A stretch of DNA of 64,000 nucleotides from Spirosoma arboris (GTDB lineage: Bacteria > Bacteroidota > Bacteroidia > Cytophagales > Spirosomataceae), in the NCBI RefSeq assembly GCF_009754945.1, contig NZ_WPIN01000003.1, positions 1-64,000 on the forward strand, read 5' to 3'. Position 1 is the first letter of the stretch. Each line of letters opens with the position of its first letter. Positions 50,758-60,315 of this stretch are shown here, in pieces. The translations under genes and the position numbers were made by a program. The notes below the pieces were generated by a model. That model was not told the DNA's origin. It saw nothing but the letters and a program-made list of their open reading frames with translations, and did no database searches.

Positions 50758-51822
50758 ATGAATAATCGGGCTATTCTTCTTACTGATGGCATACTGAGCA
50801 CCCCGAATGCCAAAACCGCCCACGGTCTGATTCGTGGCTCGGATCGATACACGATTGTGGGCGTTATTGATGCGCCCACTGCCGGACAAGATGCAGGTAC
50901 TGTCCTCGACGGAACGGCCCGTAACATTCCTGTATTTGCCTCGGTCGATGACGCTCTTTCGCAGGTGGGTCCTGTTGATTATGCTATTGTTGCTGTAGCG
51001 ACGAGCGGAGGTTTTTTACCCCCAACGATGCTCAGTGATATTCGGCAAAGTCTGGAAAAAGGACTATCGGTTGTAAACGGTTTGCATGAATTTTTAAGCG
51101 AGAAACCCGACCTCGTTGCTTTGTCTCAGCAATATGGCGGGCAACTCATTGACGTACGACGACCGAAAACCCGACAGGAGCTACACTTCTGGACGGGCGA
51201 AATCAATCAGATAACAGCTCCCATTATCGCCGTCATTGGCACCGACTGTGCTCTTGGGAAACGCACAACTACCCGCCTGATTCGGGAAGCCTGCGAACGG
51301 CAGGGGCTCAACGCACAAATGATTTATACGGGTCAAACCGGCTGGCTGCAGGGAGGAAAATATGGGTTCATTTTCGACTCAACACTCAACGATTTCGTAT
51401 CGGGCGAGCTCGAACATGCACTTGTCTCCTGCTGGCGTGAAACTAGTGCAGACGTATTGTTAATTGAAGGCCAGGCTGCCCTCCGAAACCCTAGTGGCCC
51501 CTGTGGCTCTGAGTTTTTAGTGTCGGGAAATGCCCGGTATGTGGTGCTGGTTCACTCCCCGACGCGAACGTTCTATGATCATGAGGAACACTGGGGACGT
51601 ATTCCACCCGTCGAAACCGAAATCAACCTGATCAAGGCGTATGGGTCAACGGTTATAGCGTTGGCACTTAATACGGAAGGATGTAGTCGGGAAGACGCCT
51701 TTGCCTACCAGAAACAATATGCCGAACAACTAGGTATTCCTGTTCTATTGCCACTAGAAGAAGGTGTCGATTCCATTGTTCCTGTTATTCAGACTTTAAC
51801 CTCTACAGTTCATGCGCATTAA
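50758..51822 (+). CDS. DUF1611 protein, DgcN-like (putative D-glutamate N-acetyltransferase)
   Basis: 354 residues. N-terminal Rossmann-like half (AILLTDGILSTPNAKTAHGL, VVGVID-like strand TIVGVIDAPTAGQDAGTVLD) and C-terminal P-loop-like half with GTDCALGKRTTTRLI (about 162-176), IYTGQTGWLQGGKYGFIFDS and LIEGQAALRNPSGPCGSEFL. This is the DUF1611 architecture. A DUF1611 protein named DgcN was reported to acetylate D-glutamate, with an enolase-superfamily partner DgcA racemising the product. The next gene (51812) overlaps by 11 bases and is such an enolase, which supports, but does not prove, the same pathway. Confidence 0.75.
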   Translation: MNNRAILLTDGILSTPNAKTAHGLIRGSDRYTIVGVIDAPTAGQDAGTVLDGTARNIPVFASVDDALSQVGPVDYAIVAVATSGGFLPPTMLSDIRQSLEKGLSVVNGLHEFLSEKPDLVALSQQYGGQLIDVRRPKTRQELHFWTGEINQITAPIIAVIGTDCALGKRTTTRLIREACERQGLNAQMIYTGQTGWLQGGKYGFIFDSTLNDFVSGELEHALVSCWRETSADVLLIEGQAALRNPSGPCGSEFLVSGNARYVVLVHSPTRTFYDHEEHWGRIPPVETEINLIKAYGSTVIALALNTEGCSREDAFAYQKQYAEQLGIPVLLPLEEGVDSIVPVIQTLTSTVHAH

Positions 51823-52879
51823 CGCAGTCCGCGCCTATTGCCGGGATTTGACCCTGACAAAACCATACACCATCGCTTACCAGACGATATCGACAGTCGA
51901 GAATGTTTTTCTGGAGATTGAGCTTGCCAATGGACTCGTTGGTATTGGAGCGGCTAATCCATCGCCAGAAGTAGTCGGTGAATCACCGGATCAGGCCCTG
52001 CATAATCTGCAAAGTGAATGGGTAGCCAGCCTGGTTGGGCGCGACATTCGTTTATTCAATTCCTTGCTCGACGAAGCACACCAACAATTTCCAAACGCGC
52101 CCGGTACACTGGCTGCGCTGGACATTGCCCTGCATGATGCATTTGGTCAGTTTCTGGACATTCCGATTGTCCAGTTTTACGGGCAGAAAATTCAGGCATT
52201 ACCGACTTCGGTCACCATCGGCATCATGAATGTAGCCGATACGCTTGCCGAAGCTGCTACCTTTTACGAGCAAGGGTTTCGGGTGTTAAAAGTCAAAACC
52301 GGACTTGATGTTGCCGAAGATATTGAGCGTATCCTCAAACTCCGGGAGAATTACGGGAACAAGTTCACCATTCGGGTTGACGCCAATCAGGGCTATTCAT
52401 TACCTGATTTGCAGCAATTTCTGGCAGCTACCCGCTCTTCTGATGTAGAACTAATTGAGCAACCGTTGCTCGTTGGCAAAGAGCAGGAGCTACTGACATT
52501 ACCGACTGACACACGAAGCCTGCTTGCCGCCGATGAATCCCTGAAAGGTCCCGAAGTGGCCCTGAAGTTGGCGCAACAACCGCAACCGTTTGGTATTTTC
52601 AACATCAAACTGATGAAATGCGGAGGGATTCGGGCCGCTCTCGACATTGCTACCATTGCCAAGTCCGCCAAAATCTCCCTATTTTGGGGTTGCAATGACG
52701 AAAGCCGGGTGAGTATTGCGGCAGCGCTGCATGCTGCCTTCGCGTGCCCAAACACTCGCTACATCGACCTCGACGGTAGTTTGGACCTCGCCGAAGACAT
52801 CGTATCGGGTGGATTTATCCTGGAAAACGGCCTGATGCGACCAGCCGAAGGTGCAGGACTAGGACTTACTCGTTTGTAG
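51812..52879 (+). CDS. Dipeptide-epimerase-like enolase-superfamily enzyme (AE epimerase or DgcA-like)
   Basis: 355 residues. Lys160-x-Lys162 (VLKVKTG) and Lys266 (FNIKLMK) as the two acid/base sides; metal ligands Asp190, Glu216 and Asp241 (RVDANQG, LIEQPL, AADES); C-terminal Asp319-x-Asp321 (YIDLDGS). In L-Ala-D/L-Glu epimerases this DxD binds the substrate amino group, which favours a dipeptide substrate; the adjacent DUF1611 gene favours an N-acetylglutamate racemase. Either way it interconverts Glu stereocentres. Translationally coupled to the upstream gene. Confidence 0.85.
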   Translation: MRINAVRAYCRDLTLTKPYTIAYQTISTVENVFLEIELANGLVGIGAANPSPEVVGESPDQALHNLQSEWVASLVGRDIRLFNSLLDEAHQQFPNAPGTLAALDIALHDAFGQFLDIPIVQFYGQKIQALPTSVTIGIMNVADTLAEAATFYEQGFRVLKVKTGLDVAEDIERILKLRENYGNKFTIRVDANQGYSLPDLQQFLAATRSSDVELIEQPLLVGKEQELLTLPTDTRSLLAADESLKGPEVALKLAQQPQPFGIFNIKLMKCGGIRAALDIATIAKSAKISLFWGCNDESRVSIAAALHAAFACPNTRYIDLDGSLDLAEDIVSGGFILENGLMRPAEGAGLGLTRL

Positions 52880-52921
52880 ATGTACCCATAACACCATATA
52901 TCATACATCCTACATCCATAA

Positions 52922-53848
52922 ATGCTTCCCTACTTTCCTTTTGGCCAGCAGTTCAACGATAAAATGGGTACCTATCCATTGCTCGAAAGCGACCGGCTTA
53001 TTGATGTAGACGAGCAGTATCCAAATCAGATAGCACTCAAGCGGCAACAGCTGTCAGACTTACCTGCTTATTACTACCAGACACTACCCGATTATGAAAC
53101 GGCGCAATGGGAAGTCCTGGAGTTGGTTTTAGAAAATATAGCTCGGTTTTTTCCCGATTCGTTTACGCTCCATCGGCAGGACAATCAGTGGATTTGGCAA
53201 AATCATATCCTAAACGAAGAAACAGCATTTACATTCGGTGATACACAGACCCTGCCCAACGATCCACTCGATTGGGTGGGTCGACAGGTTCAGGAGGATT
53301 TAATCCTGCTTTCGGGCGACGATGTCAGGTTAGTGGCCGGTCAGCTTTGTTTTGGGAATGATTGGTGTCTGGACGAGAAGTTAGGTCTCCCCTTCTGGCA
53401 AATTCACGCGCCTATTGTCTCAATCGTGGAGCCTATGATGCGAGCCGCTCAGACGTTAATGGAGCGCCTACCCGTTGGCCGTCCGGTTTGGCGATTAAAC
53501 TGGAGCGTGAAAGTGAGTGATCAACTGGACATGACGAGCCGACATATCCCAACGATGCACCAACTCCTCACCGACCACCTACCTTCTCTAATACCCGATA
53601 CGATTGGCGACCAACTTTACGTTCGTGTCGAACGCCAAACCCTTACCCGGCTACCTGGTTCGGGAGCTATCCTATTCGGTATTCATACCTACCAGAACTT
53701 ACTGGCTAACGAAGCCATCGATCCGGAGCGAGCGGCTCGAATGGCACAAGTCTTTAGCACTACTCCCTCCGCTATGCTTGCCTACAAAAGCATGACTCAT
53801 TTTTTACCAGCGCTACTTGAGTATTTACACGCAAAGAGCCATAGGTAA
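52922..53848 (+). CDS. DUF3445 protein (haem-dependent oxidative N-demethylase-like)
   Basis: 308 residues. Family landmarks: PFGQQFNDKMGTYPLLESDR near the start, then LCFGNDWCLDEKLGLPFWQI, VWRLNWSVKV, and RVERQTLTRLPGSGAILFGI with the conserved Arg/Glu and TxTY region (HTYQNLL). Characterised relatives use haem to oxidise dimethylamine or related amines. 42 bases after the epimerase gene, same strand, so probably in the operon; a role in oxidising an N-methylated or imino product of amino-acid breakdown is speculative. Confidence 0.75.
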   Translation: MLPYFPFGQQFNDKMGTYPLLESDRLIDVDEQYPNQIALKRQQLSDLPAYYYQTLPDYETAQWEVLELVLENIARFFPDSFTLHRQDNQWIWQNHILNEETAFTFGDTQTLPNDPLDWVGRQVQEDLILLSGDDVRLVAGQLCFGNDWCLDEKLGLPFWQIHAPIVSIVEPMMRAAQTLMERLPVGRPVWRLNWSVKVSDQLDMTSRHIPTMHQLLTDHLPSLIPDTIGDQLYVRVERQTLTRLPGSGAILFGIHTYQNLLANEAIDPERAARMAQVFSTTPSAMLAYKSMTHFLPALLEYLHAKSHR

Positions 53849-53967
53849 ACGTTTTCCGTTCTGGAGTCAGGTTTGAAAAACTGGCACTATAGCAACTAAT
53901 TATTCCGTATAATTACAATTCTATAGAATCTTCCGCCAAAACTTCAGCATAAAACCAAATAACGTAC

Positions 53968-55353
53968 ATGACTAAACTTTCGCGCTCGATTGAATTACGG
54001 CCGGCCATTTTATTAGTCGTGAGCGGCATTGTCGGATCGGGGGTTTTCAAAAAAGTCGCGCCTATGGCGGCTGAACTAGGTTCTCCTCTGCTGGTACTGG
54101 CCTGTTGGGTTGCTGCTGGCGTCGTTAGTCTGGCAGGGGCACTTACCTACGCCGAAATGGCTGGCATGTTTCCCCAATCGGGTGGCGAATATGTTTACTT
54201 CAAGAAAGTTTACGGGCGCTTATTTGCCTTTCTCTATGGCTGGGGAGCTTTCACCGTTATGCGAACGGCCACCATCGCAGCACTCGCCCACATTTTTGGC
54301 CAGTCGTTAATATCCTTAACCGGCTTACAGGGTGATTCCGTTGAGCTTGCAGTCAAATGTGTGGCAACCGGACTAATTACGTTTCTAAGCCTGATTAATT
54401 ATCGGGGCGTTACCTTTGCCGAAGGTCTGAGCCGGGGGCTTATCTATCTGACCTTCATAGCCGTTGCCATTATAGCGGTACTGGGTTTTACGGCAGTATC
54501 CGGCAGTATGGCCAATCTTACGCAATCCGTTCCGGTAACCGCGACGACTGCCCACAGGAGTTTACTGGGCTCACTCGTTGTTGCATCGCTGGGTGCATTC
54601 TGGGGCTATGAAGGCTGGAATCAGATTGCCTATATTGGCGAGGAAGTCAAAAATCCACAGCGAAATCTGCCCATTGCGCTTGGTGTGGGAACGGGCATCG
54701 TCGTTCTTATTTATGTGCTGTTGAATATCGTGTATGTATATGTACTGCCAATCAATGAACTAGCAGGCCTGTCTACTACACCCGGAAAAATTGCGGCTGT
54801 CGAGGTGGTGCGTCAGGCAGCAGGATGGGCAGGCGCGTTATTTATTTCGGTCTTGATTCTGGTAACGACCTCGAACTCAACGAATGCCTCTATTCTGATG
54901 CCCGCTCGGGTTTTCTATGCCATGGCCCGGGATGGTTTGTTTTTCAAAGCCGCTGCCGTCATTCACCCCCGCTACAAAACTCCATCGGTAGCCATTCTTC
55001 TCCAGTCCTTGTGGTCCATTATTATGGTCTGGTCGGGGAGTTTCGATCAGTTAACCGACATGCTGGTCTTTGCTTCGTTTATTTTCTACGGAGCCACTGC
55101 TTTTGGCGTACTGTTGCTCCGCTATAAACAACCCGACTTACATCGCCCTTACCGGGTTATTGGCTACCCGATTGTGCCTGCGTTCTTCTGTGGTTGCTGT
55201 GCGTTGCTGGTTATCATGACCCTCATTAATCAGCCACGGGAAGCGTTAACGGGTCTGGGCTTAATTGCTACCGGGCTTCCTTTTTACTGGTATTGGCAAT
55301 CAAAACCTCCCGTAATCGAATCAGACCGTGTGGATGCTGTCGATACAGTTTGA
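53968..55353 (+). CDS. APC-superfamily amino-acid permease
   Basis: 461 residues with about 12 transmembrane helices. TM1 has the substrate loop GIVGSGVFKK; ALTYAEMAGMFPQSGGEYVY in TM3 and GFWGYEGWNQIAYIGEEVKN-like in TM6 (ASLGAFWGYEGWNQIAYIGE) are landmarks of L-type/CAT-like transporters. Likely imports amino acids or small peptides degraded by the upstream enzymes. 119 bases after the DUF3445 gene. No periplasmic partner needed. Confidence 0.88.
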   Translation: MTKLSRSIELRPAILLVVSGIVGSGVFKKVAPMAAELGSPLLVLACWVAAGVVSLAGALTYAEMAGMFPQSGGEYVYFKKVYGRLFAFLYGWGAFTVMRTATIAALAHIFGQSLISLTGLQGDSVELAVKCVATGLITFLSLINYRGVTFAEGLSRGLIYLTFIAVAIIAVLGFTAVSGSMANLTQSVPVTATTAHRSLLGSLVVASLGAFWGYEGWNQIAYIGEEVKNPQRNLPIALGVGTGIVVLIYVLLNIVYVYVLPINELAGLSTTPGKIAAVEVVRQAAGWAGALFISVLILVTTSNSTNASILMPARVFYAMARDGLFFKAAAVIHPRYKTPSVAILLQSLWSIIMVWSGSFDQLTDMLVFASFIFYGATAFGVLLLRYKQPDLHRPYRVIGYPIVPAFFCGCCALLVIMTLINQPREALTGLGLIATGLPFYWYWQSKPPVIESDRVDAVDTV

Positions 55354-55449
55354 TTAGAACTGGGTCGTTTACATTAGGCGAAAGCATTTCCGCCCTTTGC
55401 TATCAAACAGGCGTTTCGTCAATGCGAGTTAAGCGCCGGTTTCTGATTT

Positions 55450-57207
55450 ATGCAACGCTTCGTATTCACTCTGCTCGGTACGCTACTGGCTCTGCTATTG
55501 ACAGTCAACGCCCTGGCGCAAAACGTTCTACCACAGAAACAGCGACTTGCCTGGTGGCAGGATGCCCGATTTGGCCTTTTCATTCATTGGGGACCGGTAA
55601 CGCTCACGGGCAAAGAAATAAGCTGGTCGCGGAATGAGTATGGTAAAAGTAAATACGACTCACTCTATCTCCGATTTAACCCCACCCGCTTCAATGCAAA
55701 AGAATGGGTTGCTCAGGCCAAAGCGAGCGGTATGAAGTATGTTGTACTGACGGCCAAGCACCATGATGGCTTCTGTTTGTGGAACACTCAAACCACATCC
55801 TACAACATCATGTCGGCACCTTTTGGGCGTGATGTCTGTAAAGAACTGGCCGATGCCGTTCATGAGGCTGGCCTCTCGCTCGGTTGGTATTTTTCGCTGG
55901 CCGACTGGAAAGATCCGGACTGTCGCAATCCGGTCAGTAACAACGCGTTTACCGACCGGATGAAGACCCAGCTCACCGAGCTGCTGACTAACTATGGTAA
56001 GGTAAACCTGTTATGGTTCGATTATGAAGGCTCGCCATCACCGGCCAATCCCAAACCAATTTATGAACTCGTCCATCGACTACAACCGGGTATCATTCTG
56101 AATAACCGATTGGAAGCGTTTACACCTGATGAGGCGCACAGCCAACCGGGGAACTATGGCGACTATACAACGCCAGAAGGGTTTGTTGCGGGTTTCGGAC
56201 AAACTCCCTGGGAGACCTGTACCAATATGGGGCATCAGTGGGCCTGGAAATTTGGGGATACGCCCCGCAGCCTGAGCGAGTCTGTTCATACATTGCTCCG
56301 TTGTGTTGGCAGCAATGGCAATTTACTGCTCAATGTTGGCCCGGATAGTCTGGGGCAGTTTCCTCCACTTTTCTCCAATCGTCTGCACGAACTCGGAGCC
56401 TGGATTGCTCCCCGTTCAGCAGTAATTTACGGAACCAAAGGCGGGCCTTACACACCCACAGATACCTATGTATGCACGCAGAAAGGCAACACTATTTTCA
56501 TCCAGATTTTGTCGGGCAAGGATGAGAGAATCACGTTACCAGCACTCCCTGCGACGATTAGACAAGCCGCATTGATTGATGGCCGACCCGTGCAATTCAG
56601 TCAGGGAAAGGCTACCGTACAGTTGGTGATTCCGGCAGCAATGCACGATTCAATCGCGACCATTATTGCGCTCACACTTGATCGACTGGCTGCTACGTTG
56701 CCACTTATCCGTCCATTCACGAAAACGGGGTCATTGGCCTACACCAAAACAGCAACGGCTTCCAGTGAATTAAGTCATTTCTTACACGACGCCAGCGCTG
56801 CCGTTGACGATGATCCGAAAACGTACTGGAAATTAGGGCGACGGCCAGATGTTAATTTCGATGCTTATTATGGCCAGGATCTTTCGTTCCAATCGCCAAC
56901 GTTACAGGCTGTGTATACCCCAGCCGGATGGCTGGAAGTCGATTTGGGAAAACCGCAACGAATTGGCGAAGTACTTATCAGCGATTTCTCTTCGCAACCA
57001 AATTCAGAACCAGTCGCTAAAATCGGGCGCTTTGTTGTTCAGTATCAGAAAGGGCAGCAATGGGTAACAATTGCCAACGGTCAGCAACCCGGCACTGTCT
57101 GGCGGCAGGCCGTTTCGCCTGTTACAGGGCAGCGATTTCGATTGGTCATTCAGGAGTCTACTGGCAGCATCGGCATCCGGGAATTCGAATTATTTCCACC
57201 GAAATGA
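55450..57207 (+). CDS. GH29 alpha-L-fucosidase with F5/8-type C-terminal domain
   Basis: 585 residues: signal peptide (LLALLLTVNALAQ), GH29 catalytic barrel (about 30-370) with WWQDARFGLFIHWG (His46), TAKHHDGFCLW (His104-His105), and nucleophile Asp191 in LLWFDYEGS. Then a beta-sandwich and, from about 440, a discoidin-type (F5/8C) module (SASSELSHFLHDASAAVDDD-like, KTYWKLG, GWLEVDLGKPQRIGEVLISD, IGIREFELF). Releases alpha-linked fucose from glycans in the periplasm. 96 bases after the permease gene; functional link to it not evident. Confidence 0.92.
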   Translation: MQRFVFTLLGTLLALLLTVNALAQNVLPQKQRLAWWQDARFGLFIHWGPVTLTGKEISWSRNEYGKSKYDSLYLRFNPTRFNAKEWVAQAKASGMKYVVLTAKHHDGFCLWNTQTTSYNIMSAPFGRDVCKELADAVHEAGLSLGWYFSLADWKDPDCRNPVSNNAFTDRMKTQLTELLTNYGKVNLLWFDYEGSPSPANPKPIYELVHRLQPGIILNNRLEAFTPDEAHSQPGNYGDYTTPEGFVAGFGQTPWETCTNMGHQWAWKFGDTPRSLSESVHTLLRCVGSNGNLLLNVGPDSLGQFPPLFSNRLHELGAWIAPRSAVIYGTKGGPYTPTDTYVCTQKGNTIFIQILSGKDERITLPALPATIRQAALIDGRPVQFSQGKATVQLVIPAAMHDSIATIIALTLDRLAATLPLIRPFTKTGSLAYTKTATASSELSHFLHDASAAVDDDPKTYWKLGRRPDVNFDAYYGQDLSFQSPTLQAVYTPAGWLEVDLGKPQRIGEVLISDFSSQPNSEPVAKIGRFVVQYQKGQQWVTIANGQQPGTVWRQAVSPVTGQRFRLVIQESTGSIGIREFELFPPK

Positions 57208-57238
57208 TGAATTTGTCTAAGCCAAATCTGAACCTGGC

Positions 57239-57688
57239 TTATTCGATTACCGGATAGCCTTTATCGATCCAGTCGGTCTTCAGATTTTTGCTCACATTCA
57301 GCAGTTTGTGATTCTTGAAACCCAGTTCGTTGAGTTTGGTAAACGCTGGGCGAACATTTGGACATTTCGCGAACGGGCAGCAACCGCAGTAAATCACAAT
57401 CTCGCGATTTTTAGGTTCTTTGCTCAGTAATTTCTCCAGCTTAACCAGATTTTCTACTTCGCTACCTGGCCCGACACCTATCGATGTTTTAATAGTAGCC
57501 GCTGGCCCAATGCTGATAATAAGTGGCTTACTCGCATCAGTACTAGTAATGGTAGCAGCCAGATCAGCTGGTTCCAGCAGTTGTTCTGGTGTCCAGGGTT
57601 CGGCTTTTTTCCAACCGACCTGCACAATGAGTACTGTTATCAGTAACGCTACGAAAGCAAGTGAGAAACGAATTGTTTTTGTGTTCAT
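57239..57688 (-). CDS. Membrane-anchored rhodanese-like protein
   Basis: 149 residues from ATG 57688 (MNTKTIRFSLAFVALLITVL), chosen because it overlaps the upstream stop by 4 bases and gives a signal anchor. The rest is a rhodanese-like domain with active loop IYCGCCPFAKCPNVRPAFTK, Cys-rich, then LNELGFKNHKLLNVSKNL. Catalyses sulfur transfer or binds metal; the extra cysteines (CGCC..KC) differ from the standard CRxGxR loop. Third gene of a dCMP deaminase - AcpH operon. Confidence 0.75.
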   Translation of the reverse strand: MNTKTIRFSLAFVALLITVLIVQVGWKKAEPWTPEQLLEPADLAATITSTDASKPLIISIGPAATIKTSIGVGPGSEVENLVKLEKLLSKEPKNREIVIYCGCCPFAKCPNVRPAFTKLNELGFKNHKLLNVSKNLKTDWIDKGYPVIE

Positions 57689-58290
57689 AAGCTGGCGAGC
57701 AACGATGTCCGCGTTTGTTGAATGTGTTCGACTAAAGAAGGCCAAAAATACGCGAAATGCTCACCAATCTGGTCGTAGTAAGTCGTAAAATCCTCGATTA
57801 CTGTGTCTAATCCTGATGGGTAAACCGTTCGGCGGGCAACGCCTTTTAGCGATCGATCAATTCCTTCGGTAAACTGATAATTGCTGAGCCAATCCTGCCG
57901 AGTCATATAGTCGGCCATACGGACAGCATTTAACGGCATAGCAGCCTGATTTTTCTGAAGAGTTTGATAGAAATACGGAACAAATTCAGCCAATGTTTCA
58001 CCTGTCAACGACAGAAAATTGATAGCCAGGAAGTGATCAAAGAAAATATCGACGGCGGCACCGGCATATTTATGACAACGCGGATGCAACAGATCACGTA
58101 CGGCGGCTACATCAGGATGTGCATCGGTGAACGTATCAATGGCGCGGTGTAGCCGAACACCCGCTACGACACCCGGTGTCAGCTGATGACGGGAACCAGC
58201 AGGGTCGCCTTTGATGAAATCGCCAATAAAGTTGCCAATTAATAGCTCTGAATGTCGGCCTGAAAGATAAGCGTGTGCCAGAATATTCAT
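57685..58290 (-). CDS. acpH: Acyl carrier protein phosphodiesterase
   Basis: 201 residues. MNILAHAYLSGRHSELLIGN, GDFIKGDPAGSRHQLTPGVV and RLHRAIDTFTDAHPDVAAVR, with HD-type metal ligands in HAYLS, HRAID, HP and FDHFLA, define AcpH (DUF479), which removes 4'-phosphopantetheine from ACP. Overlaps the dCMP deaminase gene upstream and the rhodanese gene downstream by 4 bases each. Confidence 0.85.
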   Translation of the reverse strand: MNILAHAYLSGRHSELLIGNFIGDFIKGDPAGSRHQLTPGVVAGVRLHRAIDTFTDAHPDVAAVRDLLHPRCHKYAGAAVDIFFDHFLAINFLSLTGETLAEFVPYFYQTLQKNQAAMPLNAVRMADYMTRQDWLSNYQFTEGIDRSLKGVARRTVYPSGLDTVIEDFTTYYDQIGEHFAYFWPSLVEHIQQTRTSLLASL

Positions 58291-58820
58291 GGCACCTTCT
58301 GTTCGACAGGAGTCTCAACGCCAGACACATAGCGCTCTACAGTTACACCAAATCGGCGAAGGAAATCAACGCCCTCATCGGAGGGAATGCCTTTATATTC
58401 AGCGTAGGAATTCAGGTAAACGACACGAGCGATTTTCATACTGTAAATAATTCGGGCGCAGGCAATGCAGGGCGACAATGTCACATAGATTGTTGATCCT
58501 TCAATTTCTGAGCCATTTTTAGCCGCATACAAAATCGCATTCTGCTCGGCATGAAGCGCCAACGAACACGAACCTTTCGAATCACGAGGACAACCCACGC
58601 CAGGAAATTCTTCGTCACAATTGTGTGTACCTGCTGGGGGACCGTTGTAGCCAATCGAGATGATACGGGTATCGCGGGTTAATACAGCGCCCACTTGTGC
58701 TTTGATGCAGTGTGATCGTTTGGCCAGATTTACAGCCAAATCCATAAAAATATCATCGAAGCGAGGACGTTCCGCTTTGGGTTTGACAGGAGAAACTAAA
58801 CTATCTATAGATGGTGTCAT
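58287..58820 (-). CDS. dCMP deaminase family protein (ComEB-like)
   Basis: 177 residues. Zinc and proton-transfer site: HAEQNAIL (His, Glu) and LSPCIACARII (Cys-x-x-Cys), plus a further Cys set before it (CDEEFPGVGCPRDSKGSC). Length and the region VNLAKRSHCIKAQVGAVLTR match ComEB/dCMP deaminase, which makes dUMP for dTTP synthesis. First gene of the operon with acpH and the rhodanese. Confidence 0.88.
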   Translation of the reverse strand: MTPSIDSLVSPVKPKAERPRFDDIFMDLAVNLAKRSHCIKAQVGAVLTRDTRIISIGYNGPPAGTHNCDEEFPGVGCPRDSKGSCSLALHAEQNAILYAAKNGSEIEGSTIYVTLSPCIACARIIYSMKIARVVYLNSYAEYKGIPSDEGVDFLRRFGVTVERYVSGVETPVEQKVP

Positions 58821-58960
58821 CCTGTAAAGTTACGCCCTGAATCAGGCAAATAATAGATTATCCAGGACATTAAACCTCAACCATAATCGTTTCTCCAATT
58901 TACCATCGAGTTCGTACACAAATCAATCCGCTCTAACAGGATAGGCGTAGATAGCTTATT

Positions 58961-59950
58961 ATGCAGAAAATCAAAACCTATTTGGCCATTTTAGGGTGTT
59001 TCATCCCCCTATTGGGTTTAGCGCAACGAATAGATAATACGGCGTCGTTTCGACAAATGGGCTCCGATAATTACTTCCGCCTACACTACGACAACGACTA
59101 TTTCACGGCAACTGATCAGTACTATACGCAGGGCTATAATTTTGAAGTTGTCAACCCAGGGCTCCGAAAAAATCCACTCACAAAACTGCTCATTAAAGCC
59201 AGAGACAGTCATGTACAATACGGGCTGGCATTAGAGCATTTCGGGTTTACGCCGACCACCCTTGGCAGCGATGCTATTTTGGTGGGCGATCGCCCGTTTG
59301 CAGCCTGTATTCTACTCAAAACGTTCAGTATATCAACCGATACGCTACGCCGGGTCAGGATATCATCATTGCTGAATACGGGGATGATCGGACCCGTTGC
59401 GTTTGGATACGAAATGCAGCGGGCTATCCATCGACTCATAAACGGGGTTGAACCGCATGGCTGGCAGCATCAGATTCGCAACGACGTGATTTTGAATTAT
59501 AATCTTAATTACGAGAAACAACTGTATGCCTATCGCCATGCGCTGTCGGTAAGTGCCAATGCACAGGCTCAGGTGGGTACATTTGCAGATCGCTTGCAAA
59601 CGGGCTTTGTGGTGATGGCGGGGCAGTTCGATTCACCCTTTGGCGCTCCCCCAACCAATCGGCGGTTGCAACTATATGTGTATGCCCAACCGTTGGTCAG
59701 TCTTGTCGCCTATGATGCCAGCTTGCAGGGCGGCCTGTTCAATCGAAGCAGCCCCTACGTAATTCCAGCCGATCAACTGGCACGTACTACGTTTCAGGCG
59801 AACTTCGGAGCAGTGTTTCGCTACAAAAAGCTGTATCTGGAATATTATCAGTCGGCGCTCACCCGAGAATTTGAAACGGGCATGCCTCACCGCTGGGGTG
59901 GCATAAAAATCGGCGTATCGTTCAATACATTTGCCCATCAGCATGGCTGA
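58961..59950 (+). CDS. LpxR-family lipid A deacylase (DUF2219)
   Basis: 329 residues: signal peptide (LAILGCFIPLLGLAQ), then an outer-membrane barrel with the LpxR motifs FRLHYDNDYFTATDQYYTQG (N-D and T-D..Y-T-Q-G) and LVGDRPFAACILLK, and an aromatic C-terminus. Family members remove the 3'-acyloxyacyl chain of lipid A in the outer membrane. Divergent from the dCMP deaminase gene, convergent with the toxin-antitoxin pair. Confidence 0.85.
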   Translation: MQKIKTYLAILGCFIPLLGLAQRIDNTASFRQMGSDNYFRLHYDNDYFTATDQYYTQGYNFEVVNPGLRKNPLTKLLIKARDSHVQYGLALEHFGFTPTTLGSDAILVGDRPFAACILLKTFSISTDTLRRVRISSLLNTGMIGPVAFGYEMQRAIHRLINGVEPHGWQHQIRNDVILNYNLNYEKQLYAYRHALSVSANAQAQVGTFADRLQTGFVVMAGQFDSPFGAPPTNRRLQLYVYAQPLVSLVAYDASLQGGLFNRSSPYVIPADQLARTTFQANFGAVFRYKKLYLEYYQSALTREFETGMPHRWGGIKIGVSFNTFAHQHG

Positions 59951-59952
59951 TG

Positions 59953-60309
59953 TTAATAGCTAATAAATTGCTCCCGGCCTATAACAAGCATGCCTAAATC
60001 TTGAGTTAAAAGATCGTCAAGAATAGACCAACGAGTCTCCAGAAAAGCTGTTAGTTCCCGATTCCGAATATTTCCCAGTCGAAGGTAAACAATACGGGGT
60101 GGTGGACCTTTCAAGAAAAATGAATCAGGAAAGTCAGAATCTTTTGTCACAATAATGCGATTCTCTTCAATGGCTATTTTAGCTATGTCAGCATCTCGCA
60201 ACAAATGACCTTCGGGAAAATGGGTAGTATGAATGGCATCAGTACCTTTCCAAAGCAAATATGTTGCTAACATAGGTGGTAATTGTGTGTCAACAATAAA
60301 CTTTAACAC
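59953..60309 (-). CDS. DUF5615 PIN-like toxin
   Basis: 118 residues with PIN-like acidic sites: FIVDTQLPPMLATYLLWKGT (first Asp), DADIAKIAIEENRIIVTKDS and DFPDSFF (Asp pair), then PPRIVYLRLGNI. This is the DUF5615 (Mut7-C-like) PIN family, probable RNase toxin. Starts 6 bases after the stop of the DUF433 gene. Confidence 0.8.
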   Translation of the reverse strand: MLKFIVDTQLPPMLATYLLWKGTDAIHTTHFPEGHLLRDADIAKIAIEENRIIVTKDSDFPDSFFLKGPPPRIVYLRLGNIRNRELTAFLETRWSILDDLLTQDLGMLVIGREQFISY

Positions 60310-60315
60310 AGCAGA

